From the NCBI GenBank assembly GCA_017524665.1, contig JAFXVF010000014.1, positions 1-35,295 of the forward strand: 35,295 nucleotides of DNA. The letters run 5' to 3'. Of this stretch, positions 16,947 through 26,300 are shown piece by piece. How positions within the stretch are numbered: the stretch's first letter is position 1; each line of letters begins with the position of its first letter. The notes beneath the pieces were generated by a model. It made no database searches. It saw nothing but the letters and a program-made list of their open reading frames with translations, and was not told the origin of the DNA. The stretch is from Clostridia bacterium. GTDB lineage: Bacteria > Bacillota > Clostridia > TANB77 > CAG-508. The position numbers were made by a program, and so were the translations under genes.

Positions 16947-17741
16947 ATGGGAGAAGTTATCGTTATTACATCAGGAAAAGGTGGAGTTGGAAAAACGACA
17001 ACAACAGCAAATTTAGGCTCAGCCCTTGCATTAGAGGGGAAGAAGGTTGTACTTGTTGATACTGACATTGGGCTTCGTAACCTTGATGTTGTTATGGGAC
17101 TAGAAAATAGAATAGTATACGATATAGTAGACGTTGTTGAAGAAAAGTGCAAGCTTAGACAAGCCCTAATTAAGGACAAGCGTTTTCCAGAACTTTTCTT
17201 ACTTCCTGCTGCCCAAACAAGAGATAAAAGTGCTGTAAATGAAGAACAAATGAAAGATTTAACATCAAAACTTAAAGAAGAATTTGATTATATATTAATT
17301 GACTGCCCAGCTGGAATTGAGCAGGGATTTAAAAATGCTATAGCAGGTGCTAATAGAGCAATTGTTGTTACAACTGCTGAAATATCTGCTATTAGAGATG
17401 CTGACAGAATAATCGGATTATTAGAAGCTTCTGAAATAAAGAATCCAGAACTTATAGTAAATAGATTACGCCCAGGCATGGTTAAAAAAGGCGAAATGAT
17501 GGATGTAAACGACATAGTAGATCTTCTTTCAATAGAGTTAATTGGAGTAGTACCAGATGATGAATATATAATTACTCAAACTAACAAAGGAGAGCCTGTT
17601 GTTTCAAACAAAAAGGCGCCTTCAGGGAAAGCATATATGGAAATAGCTAAACGAATTTTAGGAGAGAATATTGAAGTTAGCATACCAGGAAGGAAACAAA
17701 GCTTTTTTGAAAAGCTAAAAAAGATATTCAGCCGTAAATAA
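16947..17741 (+). CDS. minD: Septum site-determining ATPase MinD
   Basis: This 264-residue ParA-type ATPase has the deviant Walker A SGKGGVGKTT at residues 9-18, VLVDTDIGLRNLDVVMG and IDCPAGIEQGF (Walker B). The C-terminal amphipathic stretch KQSFFEKLKKIF is the membrane-targeting sequence that MinD needs to oscillate or accumulate on membranes. AAGGAGGAAAA precedes the ATG. It is followed 20 bases later by minE, its activator. Confidence 0.95.
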   Translation: MGEVIVITSGKGGVGKTTTTANLGSALALEGKKVVLVDTDIGLRNLDVVMGLENRIVYDIVDVVEEKCKLRQALIKDKRFPELFLLPAAQTRDKSAVNEEQMKDLTSKLKEEFDYILIDCPAGIEQGFKNAIAGANRAIVVTTAEISAIRDADRIIGLLEASEIKNPELIVNRLRPGMVKKGEMMDVNDIVDLLSIELIGVVPDDEYIITQTNKGEPVVSNKKAPSGKAYMEIAKRILGENIEVSIPGRKQSFFEKLKKIFSRK

Positions 17742-17761
17742 TTACTGTTAGGAGGAAATGT

Positions 17762-18388
17762 ATGTTTGAAGGTATTTTGAACTTTTTTAGAGGCCTTAAG
17801 AAAACAGAAAACAAAGGTTCAAATTCAGGTGGAACCGCAAAAGAAAGACTGCACCTAGTATTAATGCAAGACAGAGCTAATGTTTCGGCAGATTTCTTAG
17901 AGCTTATGAAACAAGAAATTATAGATGTTATAAAAAAATATATAGAAGTAGATGAAAGCGCTATAGACGTTAGACTTACAAACAAAAATGGGGAAGATGG
18001 GGAAAACGGTGCACCAGCGCTATATGCTAATATTCCAATTTTGAATATTAGAAATGATATGAAAAAAATCGATCCTGCTACAGGCAAAGCAAACCCAGAA
18101 GATAAGCCAGTAAAGGATGATAACAAAAAAGAAAACAAAGAAGAAAATAAAGAGGACAATAAGGAAGAATCAAAAGAAGAAAATAAAGTTGATGAAAAAC
18201 AGGAAATGACTGAAGAAGCAGAAAAAAACGAAGCTTCAGAAGAACAAGAAGAAATTGACACAATAGAGAATACAAAAGAACATATAAAAAATGAATTCTC
18301 TGAAGATAAAAACGAGGAATCAAAAGAAGAGAACGAAGTAAAAGAAAACAGCGAAAATAACGAAAACAATGAAGAGGAAAATAAATAA
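17762..18388 (+). CDS. minE: MinE with a long acidic C-terminal extension
   Basis: Residues 1 to about 100 are a recognisable MinE: the amphipathic start MFEGILNFFRGL, AKERLHLVLMQDRAN (the MinD-activating helix), FLELMKQEIIDVIKKYI and ALYANIPILN. Typical MinE is about 85-90 residues. Here a further 105 or so residues of Glu/Lys/Asn/Asp-rich low-complexity sequence follow, probably disordered or weakly coiled. AGGAGGAAATGT precedes the ATG. The extension is on the same open frame with a single stop and no CGG, so it is not a frameshift product. The antisense ORF over the extension is a composition artefact. Confidence 0.9.
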   Translation: MFEGILNFFRGLKKTENKGSNSGGTAKERLHLVLMQDRANVSADFLELMKQEIIDVIKKYIEVDESAIDVRLTNKNGEDGENGAPALYANIPILNIRNDMKKIDPATGKANPEDKPVKDDNKKENKEENKEDNKEESKEENKVDEKQEMTEEAEKNEASEEQEEIDTIENTKEHIKNEFSEDKNEESKEENEVKENSENNENNEEENK

Positions 18389-18392
18389 TAAT

Positions 18393-18444
18393 ATGTAGGG
18401 GCGTAAATTAGAATAAAGCTTAAAGAGACTAAACACCCCTACAT
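18393..18444. repeat. GTAGGGG inverted repeat between minE and rodA
   Basis: ATGTAGGGG at 18393-18401 pairs with CCCCTACAT at 18436-18444 around a 34-base loop; TTTTGTAT follows. TGTAGGGGCG-type repeats occur between genes in many gut Clostridia. It may act as a partial terminator inside the min-rodA unit. Confidence 0.6.
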
Positions 18445-18477
18445 TTTGTATATTCTAAATAAATTAGAGGGAAACAA

Positions 18478-19584
18478 GTGAAGAAAAAGTTTTTTAAAAA
18501 TATGGAATGGGGAATACTTATATGCAGTGTGCTACTTCTTGCAATTGGCATGGTAGCGCTTTTTTCTGCTACCCAAAATTCTAACTATGACGAATTTACT
18601 AAACAAGGAATTTGGGCATTAGTGAGTATCCCAGCTGTGATATTGTTTATGCTAGTGGACTACGAATTTCTTGCAAAAATATCTCCATTTTTTTATGGTA
18701 TTTTTATTATTTTATTAATTGCTGTATTATTTACAAGCCCTATAAATGGGGCATCTAGCTGGTTTGTTTTAGGACCGGTTTCATTTCAACCAGCAGAACT
18801 TGCAAAAGTTTTTGTAATAATGTTCGTAAGCTATATAATTAGTTTATTGTGCAAAAAAGGACGAGTAGAAATAAATAAAATATGGAAACTAGGATTAGTA
18901 CTTATTTCAGCAGCCGTGCCAATATTACTTATTGCAAAGCAACCTGACTATGGTACTGCAATGGTGTTTTTAGTAGCATTATGCTTTATGCTATTTGCAA
19001 GTGGACTAAAAGCAAAATTTATTATAGCAGCAGTGCTAATTGTTGTAATTTTAGCTCCAGTAGTATATTTGTTTGTTCTTCCGGATCATGCAAAAACGAG
19101 AATAGAGGTATTTTTAAATCCTGAACAGGACCCAAGAGGTGCAGGCTATAACATTATACAATCAAAACTTGCAATAGGTGCAGGAGAGCTTCTAGGCATG
19201 GGCATATTTAAAGGGAACCAAACTCAACTTGGATTTTTATATCCTAAGAGCACAGACTTTATATTTGCAGTCATAGGCGAAGAATTTGGTTTTGTAGCAT
19301 CTAGTATAATTATTGTTTTATATGTAATTTTGATAACAAAAGCTATATATGTTGCAAAAACAGCAAAAGATGATTTAGGCTCATTAATAGCTATGGGAAT
19401 TGCTGGAATGTTTTTCTTCCACATGACAGAAAATATTGGAATGACAATAGGTTTACTACCAATTACAGGAATTCCATTGCCATTTGTAAGCTATGGAGGA
19501 AGCTCATTATTAACAAATTTTATAGCTATTGCAATATTATTAAATATAAGTGGAAGGAGACAAAAAGCAATTTTTGTTGAATAG
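18478..19584 (+). CDS. rodA: RodA/FtsW-family peptidoglycan glycosyltransferase, RodA-like
   Basis: GTG start with AGAGGG ahead. The 368-residue SEDS protein has about ten membrane helices and the family motifs: GASSWFVLG with FQPAELAKV, the DPRGAGYNIIQSKLAIGAG loop, STDFIFAVIGEEFGF and the C-terminal FVSYGGSS. It polymerises lipid II during elongation. Its place after minD-minE is typical for Clostridia and favours RodA over FtsW or SpoVE. Confidence 0.9.
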   Translation: MKKKFFKNMEWGILICSVLLLAIGMVALFSATQNSNYDEFTKQGIWALVSIPAVILFMLVDYEFLAKISPFFYGIFIILLIAVLFTSPINGASSWFVLGPVSFQPAELAKVFVIMFVSYIISLLCKKGRVEINKIWKLGLVLISAAVPILLIAKQPDYGTAMVFLVALCFMLFASGLKAKFIIAAVLIVVILAPVVYLFVLPDHAKTRIEVFLNPEQDPRGAGYNIIQSKLAIGAGELLGMGIFKGNQTQLGFLYPKSTDFIFAVIGEEFGFVASSIIIVLYVILITKAIYVAKTAKDDLGSLIAMGIAGMFFFHMTENIGMTIGLLPITGIPLPFVSYGGSSLLTNFIAIAILLNISGRRQKAIFVE

Positions 19585-19586
19585 AA

Positions 19587-20550
19587 ATGCTTAAAATAGG
19601 AAATGTAGAACTTAAAAATAATGTTTTCTTAGCTCCAATGGCTGGAGTTACAGATAAGGCATTTAGAAAGATAGTGCAAGAGCAAGGAGCAGGACTTACA
19701 TTTACAGAAATGGTAAGTAGCAAAGCGCTTCATTATAAAGATTCTAAAACTGAAAAATTGATGGATGTATCAGGTGAAAAAAGACCGATTGCAATACAGA
19801 TTTTTGGAAGTGAACCAGAAATAATGGGTGAAGTTGCAGGCCTGATTTCTAACAAATGTGACATTATAGATATAAATATGGGATGCCCTGCACCGAAGGT
19901 TGTAAAAAATGGAGATGGAAGCAAACTGCTTTTAAATCCAGAACTTGCATGTAGAATTGTAAAAGAAGTTGTAAATAAATCTGCTGTTCCAGTTATGGTA
20001 AAGATGAGAGCAGGTTGGGATGAAAAACGTATTATAGCAGACAAATTAGCTAAAGGACTTGAACAAGCAGGAGCTTCAGCTATTACAATACATGGCAGGA
20101 CAAGAGAACAATATTATGGTGGAAAAACTGATTTAGACATTATTAAAGCTGTAAAAGAAGCAGTAAGCATTCCAGTTATCCGGAAATGGAGATATCGATT
20201 CTTGCGAATCTGCAAAAAGAATGCTAGATTACACAGGAGTAGATGGAATAATGATAGGAAGAGCAGCACTTGGAAATCCCTGGATTTTCAGAGAAATAAT
20301 AGAATATATTAACACTGGGAATTGTCTTTCAAAACCGGATGCAAAAGAAAAGAAAGAAACTATGTTAAAGCATTTAAATTATGCAATAGAAGACAAAGGA
20401 GAAAAAGTTGCGGTTTTAGAAATGAGAAAGCATTTTAGCTGGTATATGAAAAACATGCCAGATGCAGCAAAAATAAGGAAAAGAATAAATGAATTAGAAA
20501 CAAGACAAGAGCTAGAAGATTCCATAAATGAATTTTTTAAAAACCTATAG
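19587..20550 (+). CDS. dus: tRNA-dihydrouridine synthase (DusB-like), recoded by +1 at CGG
   Basis: The gene starts two bases after rodA. The first part shows APMAGVTDKAFR, the catalytic MGCPAPKVVKNGDGSKLL and HGRTREQYYGGKTDLDI, a flavin-dependent tRNA-dihydrouridine synthase. At codon 199 the frame reads ATC-CGG and then leaves the family. Skipping one C gives VIGNGDIDS and the normal C-terminal part GVDGIMIGRAALGNPWIF and beyond. The repaired product is 320 residues, the usual DusB length. Without the shift the 241-residue product would lose the FMN phosphate-binding end of the barrel and the helical domain. This is the first of thirteen CGG sites in the window. Confidence 0.9.
20181..20183 (+). 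other. CGG +1 recoding site in dus
   Basis: GTT-ATC-CGG-A; read as GTT-ATC-(C)-GGA it restores VIGNGD, the conserved flavin-binding loop. Confidence 0.88.
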
Positions 20551-20560
20551 AATAAAATAA

Positions 20561-20588
20561 AGTAACCATTTTTATGGTTGCTTTTTTT
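20561..20588 (+). terminator. Rho-independent terminator after dus
   Basis: AACCAT (20564-20569) pairs with ATGGTT (20574-20579), with partly paired flanks, followed by a T run. Confidence 0.75.
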
Positions 20589-20604
20589 GTTGTAGGAGGC
20601 ACTT

Positions 20605-21208
20605 ATGAAGCGTATATTAACTGTAATTCTAATACTAATTTTGATTATTTCTATAATCCATATTTTTTTAGAAAAAAATTATAATAGCGAAAAAATTGGA
20701 AATACTATGATTAAACAAAACGATATACAAGCCTATATTTTAAATATAAGCTCATATGAAGCAATTGCAGATATAACTGTTACAAATGGCAAAACAACTA
20801 ACAACTACAAAGTTAAACAAAATGAGAGAATTGATGGACTATTTGAACAAGAAGTTATAGAACCTAAGATTATTGAACGGAACAACAATAAAATATGATG
20901 GAAATAATTTGGGAATATATAACGCAAAATTAAATGTAAAAAATATCTATGAAAATTATAAATATATAGCAAATAATCATCTATCACTTATAAGTTTTAT
21001 AAATGATTATAAAAACACAAATGAAGCGAAATACAGTGAAAATGGAAACAAAGCCATAATGACTGTAGTAAAAAAAGATGAAAACAGATATATTTCAACA
21101 GAGATACTGACAATAGACAAAGAAACAATGCAACCTATAAGCCTCGAAATACAAGATAATACACAAAAACTTCTAGCTTACATATTATATAGTGAGATTA
21201 AAACTTAG
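20605..21208 (+). CDS. Membrane-anchored GerS/LolA-like protein, recoded by +1 at CGG
   Basis: The gene has AGGAGG ahead of an ATG and an N-terminal membrane anchor (residues 4-22, Ile/Leu-rich). The exported part resembles the outer-membrane-lipoprotein-sorting-like fold of clostridial GerS-related proteins: [35 protein letters not shown], then after the site [18 protein letters not shown] and [17 protein letters not shown]. The frame breaks at GAA-CGG (codon 92); with one base skipped, Gly follows EPKIIE where relatives have Gly, and 200 residues are obtained. GerS proteins help germination or cortex remodelling in spore formers; that function is inferred. Confidence 0.82.
20878..20880 (+). 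other. CGG +1 recoding site in GerS-like gene
   Basis: ATT-GAA-CGG-A; read as GAA-(C)-GGA it joins EPKIIE to GTTIKYDG. Confidence 0.85.
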
Positions 21209-21245
21209 GATTGTATATACACTTTTAAAAGCAGGAGTGAAGCAA

Positions 21246-21591
21246 ATGATAATAAGAAGAGGAGATATGTACTATGCGGATTTAAGTCCAGTTATAGGAT
21301 CAGAGCAAGGAGGTATAAGGCCTGTACTTATAATTCAAAATGATACAGGAAACAAATATAGCCCAACAGTAATTGCTGCTGCGATTACCTCGCAAATGAA
21401 TAAAAGTAAACTTCCAACACATATTGAAATTGGTTCTGGAGGAAGCGGACTAAAGTCAGATTCGGTTGTGCTAACTGAGCAAATTCGAACGATAGATAAA
21501 AGTAGGTTAAAAGAGAAGATAGGTCACATAGACGATAAAAATGTAATGGGAAGAATAAATAATGCTTTAGGTGTGAGTTTCCGGACTGTAA
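21246..21591 (+). CDS. mazF: MazF/PemK-type endoribonuclease toxin, recoded end at CGG
   Basis: ATG 21246 with AGGAGTG ahead gives [19 protein letters not shown], the MazF opening, then [43 protein letters not shown] and [11 protein letters not shown]. In B. subtilis and relatives this mRNA interferase cuts UACAU-type sites. The plain frame continues through CGG (21582) to a stop at 21620, inside a terminator arm. With +1 reading the end becomes VSFGL and a TAA at 21589-21591, matching the short family C-terminus and ending before the hairpin. No mazE antitoxin gene precedes it; the neighbour is GerS-like. Confidence 0.88.
21582..21584 (+). other. CGG +1 recoding site near mazF stop
   Basis: AGT-TTC-CGG-A; +1 gives GGA-CTG-TAA, so the protein ends ...VSFGL before the terminator. 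Confidence 0.78.
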
Positions 21592-21599
21592 GAAAATGG

Positions 21600-21649
21600 T
21601 TTGAGGGAGGATATTTTTAGACGCGTCATAAAAATTATCCTCCCTCAAA
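21600..21649. terminator. Bidirectional terminator between mazF and HD-GYP gene
   Basis: TTTGAGGGAGGATA (21600-21613) pairs perfectly with TATCCTCCCTCAAA (21636-21649). It lies exactly between the recoded ends of the two convergent genes (21591 and 21658), but inside mazF if CGG is read normally. Confidence 0.85.
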
Positions 21650-21657
21650 TGTTTCTC

Positions 21658-22606
21658 TTAAACTTTTAATTTCTTTATTGATTTTACTTCATCAAAAAGC
21701 TTATCTATGTGAGCCTTTTTTGCTTCCAAAGCAGATTGATATTGATTTAATACATCTTTGTAGTTTTCAAATGTTTCACCGTTGTGCAAAAAGTATTCTC
21801 ATGCCTTCTTTATAGTACTCCTGCTTCTTTTCAGTTTTTTCTTTTAACATTTTTTCGTGATATTTATCAATCTCTTTTAGCCTTTTAATTTCAACATTTA
21901 GATAATCTACGTAGTCAAAGTTTTGGCTAATTTCATATTCAGTATCATCAATTATAACTTTAAACAAACATTTTAAAATATGCTTATTTATTTTACCTAA
22001 TTTTGCATCTTCAGCCATTTGAGCTAATGCATTATCATTTGATATTTTTTCGTTTGGCTTACTATTTTCGATAAGTATTTTTAATGTATCAGTAATACCA
22101 ATGTGTGTTTTATATTGTCTCTTGCTTGTAATGGCATCAAATTCATCAGCTACACGTATTATTTGCCCTTCTAAAGGAATGTCTTTTGCATGTAATCCAT
22201 TAGGATATCCTGTGCCATTTAATGCTTCGTGGTGATATAGTGGCCCTGCACAATATGGGCGAAGTTTTAAATCTTTAAAGCACATTTCATATCCAATAGT
22301 TGTATGTGTTTTCATTATTCTATATTCTTCATCTGTAAGTGGACCATTTTTTTGAAGTATATTAGATGGAATAAACAACTTTCCAATATCATGCAAATAT
22401 GCGCAAGTAGTGCAATAAATAGTGAAATTTTTATTTAGATGTAGATATTCACAAAGTCTACATGTAAGAGAAGCAACATTTTCAGAATGCTTTCTCGTAA
22501 ATACATCCAAACTATCAAGCATATTTAGCTGGTAGCGCATTGAACTATCAAGGTTATATGACTTTAGGACTGTATTACTATAAAAATCAAAAGTATCATT
22601 TTTCAT
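21658..22606 (-). CDS. HD-GYP domain protein, recoded by +1 at CGG near C-terminus
   Basis: TTGGAGGATA precedes the ATG. The HD-GYP core is clear: KHSENVASLTCRLCEYL, YLHDIGKLFIPSNILQK, LTDEEYRIMKTHTTIGYEM, HHEALNGTGYPNGL, IIRVADEFDAITSKRQYKT. Such domains hydrolyse cyclic di-GMP or related nucleotides. The plain frame stops at GCA-CAA-CGG-TGA after 276 residues. Skipping one base opens 39 more codons, GETFENYKDVLNQYQ to KSIKKLKV, ending at TAA 21660-21658. This adds a coiled-coil-like tail continuous with the preceding Lys/Glu helix and stops just before the bidirectional terminator. Total 315 residues. No receiver domain is present. Confidence 0.87.
21779..21781 (-). other. CGG +1 recoding site in HD-GYP gene
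   Basis: Minus strand GCA-CAA-CGG-TGA; +1 reads (C)-GGT-GAA and avoids the TGA, adding 39 codons up to the terminator. Confidence 0.8.
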
Positions 22607-22672
22607 AAGTATTATCCTCCAAAGAAATTGTATATTAAAAAGAAAAAAAGGTCAAGAGAAATGACAGAGCTT

Positions 22673-22757
22673 TTAGACATAGGGACGGGGCTTTTGCCTT
22701 GCAGGTTTTAGAAAAGCTTTGAAACCCGCAAGACAAAAGCCCCGTCTCTATGTCTAA
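22673..22757. repeat. Imperfect 36-bp inverted repeat with GGGACGGGG core (REP-like)
   Basis: Arms 22673-22708 and 22722-22757 match in 33 of 36 positions around a 13-base loop. It contains CATAGGGACGGGGC, sharing AGGGACG with the hairpin at 12199-12270. One mismatch is a G-U pair on the plus strand and two would be G-U on the minus strand. It borders the GC-rich cassette that follows. Confidence 0.8.
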
Positions 22758-22811
22758 CCAAAAATTTCCATAATAAAAAACACTTCAACCCTTGCAACGC
22801 AACGGATTGAT

Positions 22812-22840
22812 TTGATTTCTGCTTCAAAAAGTGGTAAAAT
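22812..22840 (+). promoter_or_regulatory. Promoter of the GC-rich lipoprotein gene
   Basis: TTGATT, 17-base spacer, TAAAAT preceded by TGG (extended -10), 67 bases before the ATG. Confidence 0.6.
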
Positions 22841-22906
22841 AGTATTAGATAAGCCAATGGCTTTATCCAGTACTTGCTGCACAACCACAACGAGAGGAGA
22901 AAAAAC

Positions 22907-23248
22907 ATGAAGAAGTTTGTGTGCATGATGGCTTTGCTGCTGATGCTGATGATGACGGTTTCGGCCTGCGCCGAGTTGGAGGTCGTCAAGGAGTATGTCA
23001 CGGAAGATGACATTCACGTCATCCTCTGGCAGGATCCCGACAACTATGCCGACCAGGCAATCACTCTGGAAGACACGTTCGAATTTGGGGTTTCCCTTAC
23101 GATTCACGGTCGACCGGAACTGAGTGCGGAACTGTTGGAATTGCTCCAGTATTTCAGGCTTGGCGAAGATGCCTTCTCCGGCATCGATAACCGGCTTGAC
23201 TATGGACGAATCCTGTGGATCTACGGGCTCGAAGAAGGCAACATCTGA
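22907..23248 (+). CDS. Small secreted lipoprotein on a GC-rich, foreign-looking cassette
   Basis: ATG 22907 has GAGAGGAG seven bases ahead. The 113-residue product starts with a basic residue pair, a Leu/Met-rich signal helix and the lipobox-like VSAC (Cys about residue 21), followed by an acidic domain of no family I recognise. Composition differs sharply from all other genes: line 22921-22980 alone has 34 G/C of 60, codons such as CTG, GCC, GTC and ATC dominate, and CGA occurs twice. It contains one in-frame CGG (23192-23194) in DNRLDYGR. If CGG caused +1 reading here too, the frame would run without a stop through its terminator into the smc start codon. So this gene looks read with the ordinary code, acquired recently or misassembled. 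Confidence 0.7.
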   Translation: MKKFVCMMALLLMLMMTVSACAELEVVKEYVTEDDIHVILWQDPDNYADQAITLEDTFEFGVSLTIHGRPELSAELLELLQYFRLGEDAFSGIDNRLDYGRILWIYGLEEGNI

Positions 23249-23298
23249 TGCCGTAATTGGGTCCCGATCCACACCTCAAACCACATCAGCAAGTACGC

Positions 23299-23331
23299 CC
23301 ACCCCGACAGCAATGGAGGGGTGGTTTTTTT
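23299..23331 (+). terminator. Terminator of the GC-rich cassette
   Basis: CCACCCC (23299-23305) pairs with GGGGTGG (23318-23324), followed by seven T, 51 bases after the lipoprotein stop. Confidence 0.88.
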
Positions 23332-23343
23332 ATGCAAAATTAC

Positions 23344-23372
23344 TTGTAAAAAAACTCTTTTTCTTGTATTAT
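23344..23372 (+). promoter_or_regulatory. Promoter of smc
   Basis: TTGTAA, 17-base spacer, TATTAT, 28 bases before the smc ATG. Confidence 0.7.
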
Positions 23373-23399
23373 TATATAAGTAAAAAAGAGGTGCAAAAG

Positions 23400-26300
23400 A
23401 TGTATTTAAAAAAATTAGAATTATATGGTTTTAAATCATTTGCTGATAAAACAACTTTAGAATTCATGCCTGGAATTACAACAGTAATTCGGACCAAATG
23501 GCTCTGGTAAGAGCAATATTTCTGATGCAATCAGATGGGTACTTGGAGAGCAAAGCATGAAATCATTGAGAGGCTCAAAGTCTGAGGACATTATTTTTGC
23601 TGGCACTCAAAGCAGAAAATCTCTTGGATTTGCAGAGTGCTCTATTATAATTGACAACTCAGATGGCAAGCTTCCAGTTGAATATTCAGAAGTTACAGTT
23701 ACTAGAAGACTATATAGAAGTGGCGAAACAGGTTATTTTATAAATAAAACCCCTTGTAGATTAAAAGATATCTTGGAATTATTTATGGACACAGGTATTG
23801 GTAAAGATGGATATTCTATTATTGGACAAGGAAAAATTGATGAGATTTTAAGCAACAAATCAGAAGATAGAAGACACATTTTTGAGGAAGCTGCTGGAAT
23901 CGTAAAATATAGAACTAGAAAAGAAGAAGCAGAAAAAAAGCTTGAGCAAACGAAGCTAAATTTGTTGCGTATCAACGACATTTTAACTGAAATAGAAGGC
24001 AAGATTGAACCACTTAAAAACCAATCTGAAAAAGCAAAGAAATTCTTAGATTTAAGAGAAGAGCTAAAAGGTATTGAAATAGGCCTATTTTTATATAACA
24101 TCGATAATTACAAACAAAAATTAGAAGCACTTGTTTCAGATTCAAAAGTGTTTGAAGATCAAGTAAAAACAGAAGAAGAAAAGTATACTCAAATGCAAGC
24201 TTTAAGAGAAAACTTAAAGCAAGAAATTGATGAACTAAATACAAAAATCGAAGAAATGCAAAATCTAGGCTTTGAGAGTACTAACAAGATAGAAAAATTA
24301 AACTCTGATATTAAAGTTGCAAACGAAAGAATTGAAGCAGGAAAGCAAAATAGTGTTAGATACCTAGAAGAGATTGAAGAATTAAATAACAAGTTAAAAA
24401 CTTTAGAAGAAGAAAAGAAACAAAAAAATGAAAAGAAAACTAGTTTATTTGCAAATAAAGAAAAGTTTGAAAACGAGCTAAAACAAAAGGAAAAAGAACT
24501 TTCAGAGATTTCAGGAAAGCTATCTAGTAAAGAAAAAGAAATTGAAGATAAAAAGCAAAAAGTTCAACTAAATACTGATGTTAAATATGAAAAAAAGAAC
24601 CAAATTGCACAAGAAGCTTCTAACATTGAAAACTTAAACAAGAGAAGTGTAGCTCTAAAAGATGAGATGTCTTCAACAATTTCTGAATTAGATTCTTCGA
24701 GAATGACTAAATCTGAAATTTCAAAATCTTTTGCAGAAACTGAATCTAAAAGAAACCACGCACAAGAAGCGCTAGATGCAATTAGTAGTCAAAGAGATGA
24801 AGCAGAAGCTAAGTCTAAAGAACTTGGAAAAAAATTGCAAGACTTAAATAGCGAGCTTCAAATGAAAGACACAAAAAGAAGGTTTCTAATTGAAACAGAA
24901 AAAGAAAAAGAAGGATATGTTAAAAGTGTTAAAGCTTTATTGCAAGATTGTGAGAAGAATACTAGTTTAGGAAAAGGAATGCATGGCGTTGTCGCTGATT
25001 TAATTTCTGTTCCAAAAGAATATGAAACAGCAGTTGAAATGTGCCTAGGACAAGCCCTACAGAACATAGTTACAGATGATGAAGATGTTGCAAAAAAATT
25101 GGTTGAGCATTTAAGAGAAAATAAACTTGGTAGAGAATCATTTTTACCTATTACATCAGTTAAAGGTAAAAAGATAGATAAATTAGTAAAAAATGCACTT
25201 CCAGGGGTTATTGGAATAGCGTCTGATTTAATAACATGTGATAAAAAATATGAACAAATATTATTAAATCTGCTTGGTAAAACTGTAATAGTTGACAATA
25301 TGGAAACAGGAGTTATACTTGCAAAACAGAATAATTATAGCTTTCGTATTGTTACTCTAAAAGGTGATGTTATAAATTCATCAGGAAGTATTACAGGTGG
25401 ATACGTTGCCCCTAAAACAGTAAGCATACTTGGTAGAAAGCAAGAGATTGAAAATTTAGAGTCTGAAATTAAAAAGATAAAAGCAACTATTAGCAAGATA
25501 GAAAAAGAAAAAACAGACTATGAAGAAAGTGTACAATCAGTATTAGAAGAAGTACTAGGACTAGAAAAGCAGATTTCAGAGCTAGAAATCAACTATGCAA
25601 CAGAAAAACAAAGACTTTCTTTAGTTGAAGAAAATGTTGCAAAGCTTGAAGCAAGACTTGCAAAACAAAAAGAGGAGCAGACACAAATAGCATCTGAAAT
25701 TACTAATGCAGGTAATATAAAAGATTCTCTTACAAAAGAGATAGAAGTTTTGGATAAAGAAAACGAAGAGTTAAGTACTGTTATTTCTCAGTTTGCAGAA
25801 CTTAATAAAGATGATCAAAAGTACATTGATGATCTAAATTTTGATATTACAAACTTAAGAATTTCAGTATCTTCATTTGATGAAAGCGAAAGCTCTATTG
25901 ATGAAATGGTAACAAGAATAGAAGAAGATATAAATGTTGCAAAACAAAGTATTGAAAACAAGAAGAGCTTATGTACTAAGATTGAAGAAGAAAAAGAAGA
26001 GCTTCGGAAATAAGATTAACTCTATTGAAGCAGAGATTCAAAAAACAAAAGATGCTGTTTCAAATAGTTCAGAAGAACAAGTAAAATTAAAAGAAGCAAG
26101 AGCTCAAAAGGTTGCAAAACAAGATGAAACCGAGAAATTACAAGAAGGACAAAGAGTTCAAATTGAAGAAATAAAAAGCCAAATATCTAAGCTAGACGTT
26201 AAGAAATCTAAAATTGAAGTTGAATTAGAGCAAGTAATAAATAAGATGTGGGAAGATTATGAAGTAACGCCTAATAATGTTATTGATTACAAAAAACCAG

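Noticed and set aside
17728..18369. 213-residue Ser/Phe-rich ORF opposite minE
   Set aside because: Complement of the Glu/Lys-rich tail; no start signals, and MinE is clear on the plus strand.
22754..23272. 172-residue minus-strand ORF over the GC-rich cassette
   Set aside because: The plus strand has promoter, ribosome site, signal peptide with lipobox and a T-tailed terminator; the antisense frame is open because of GC-rich codon bias.
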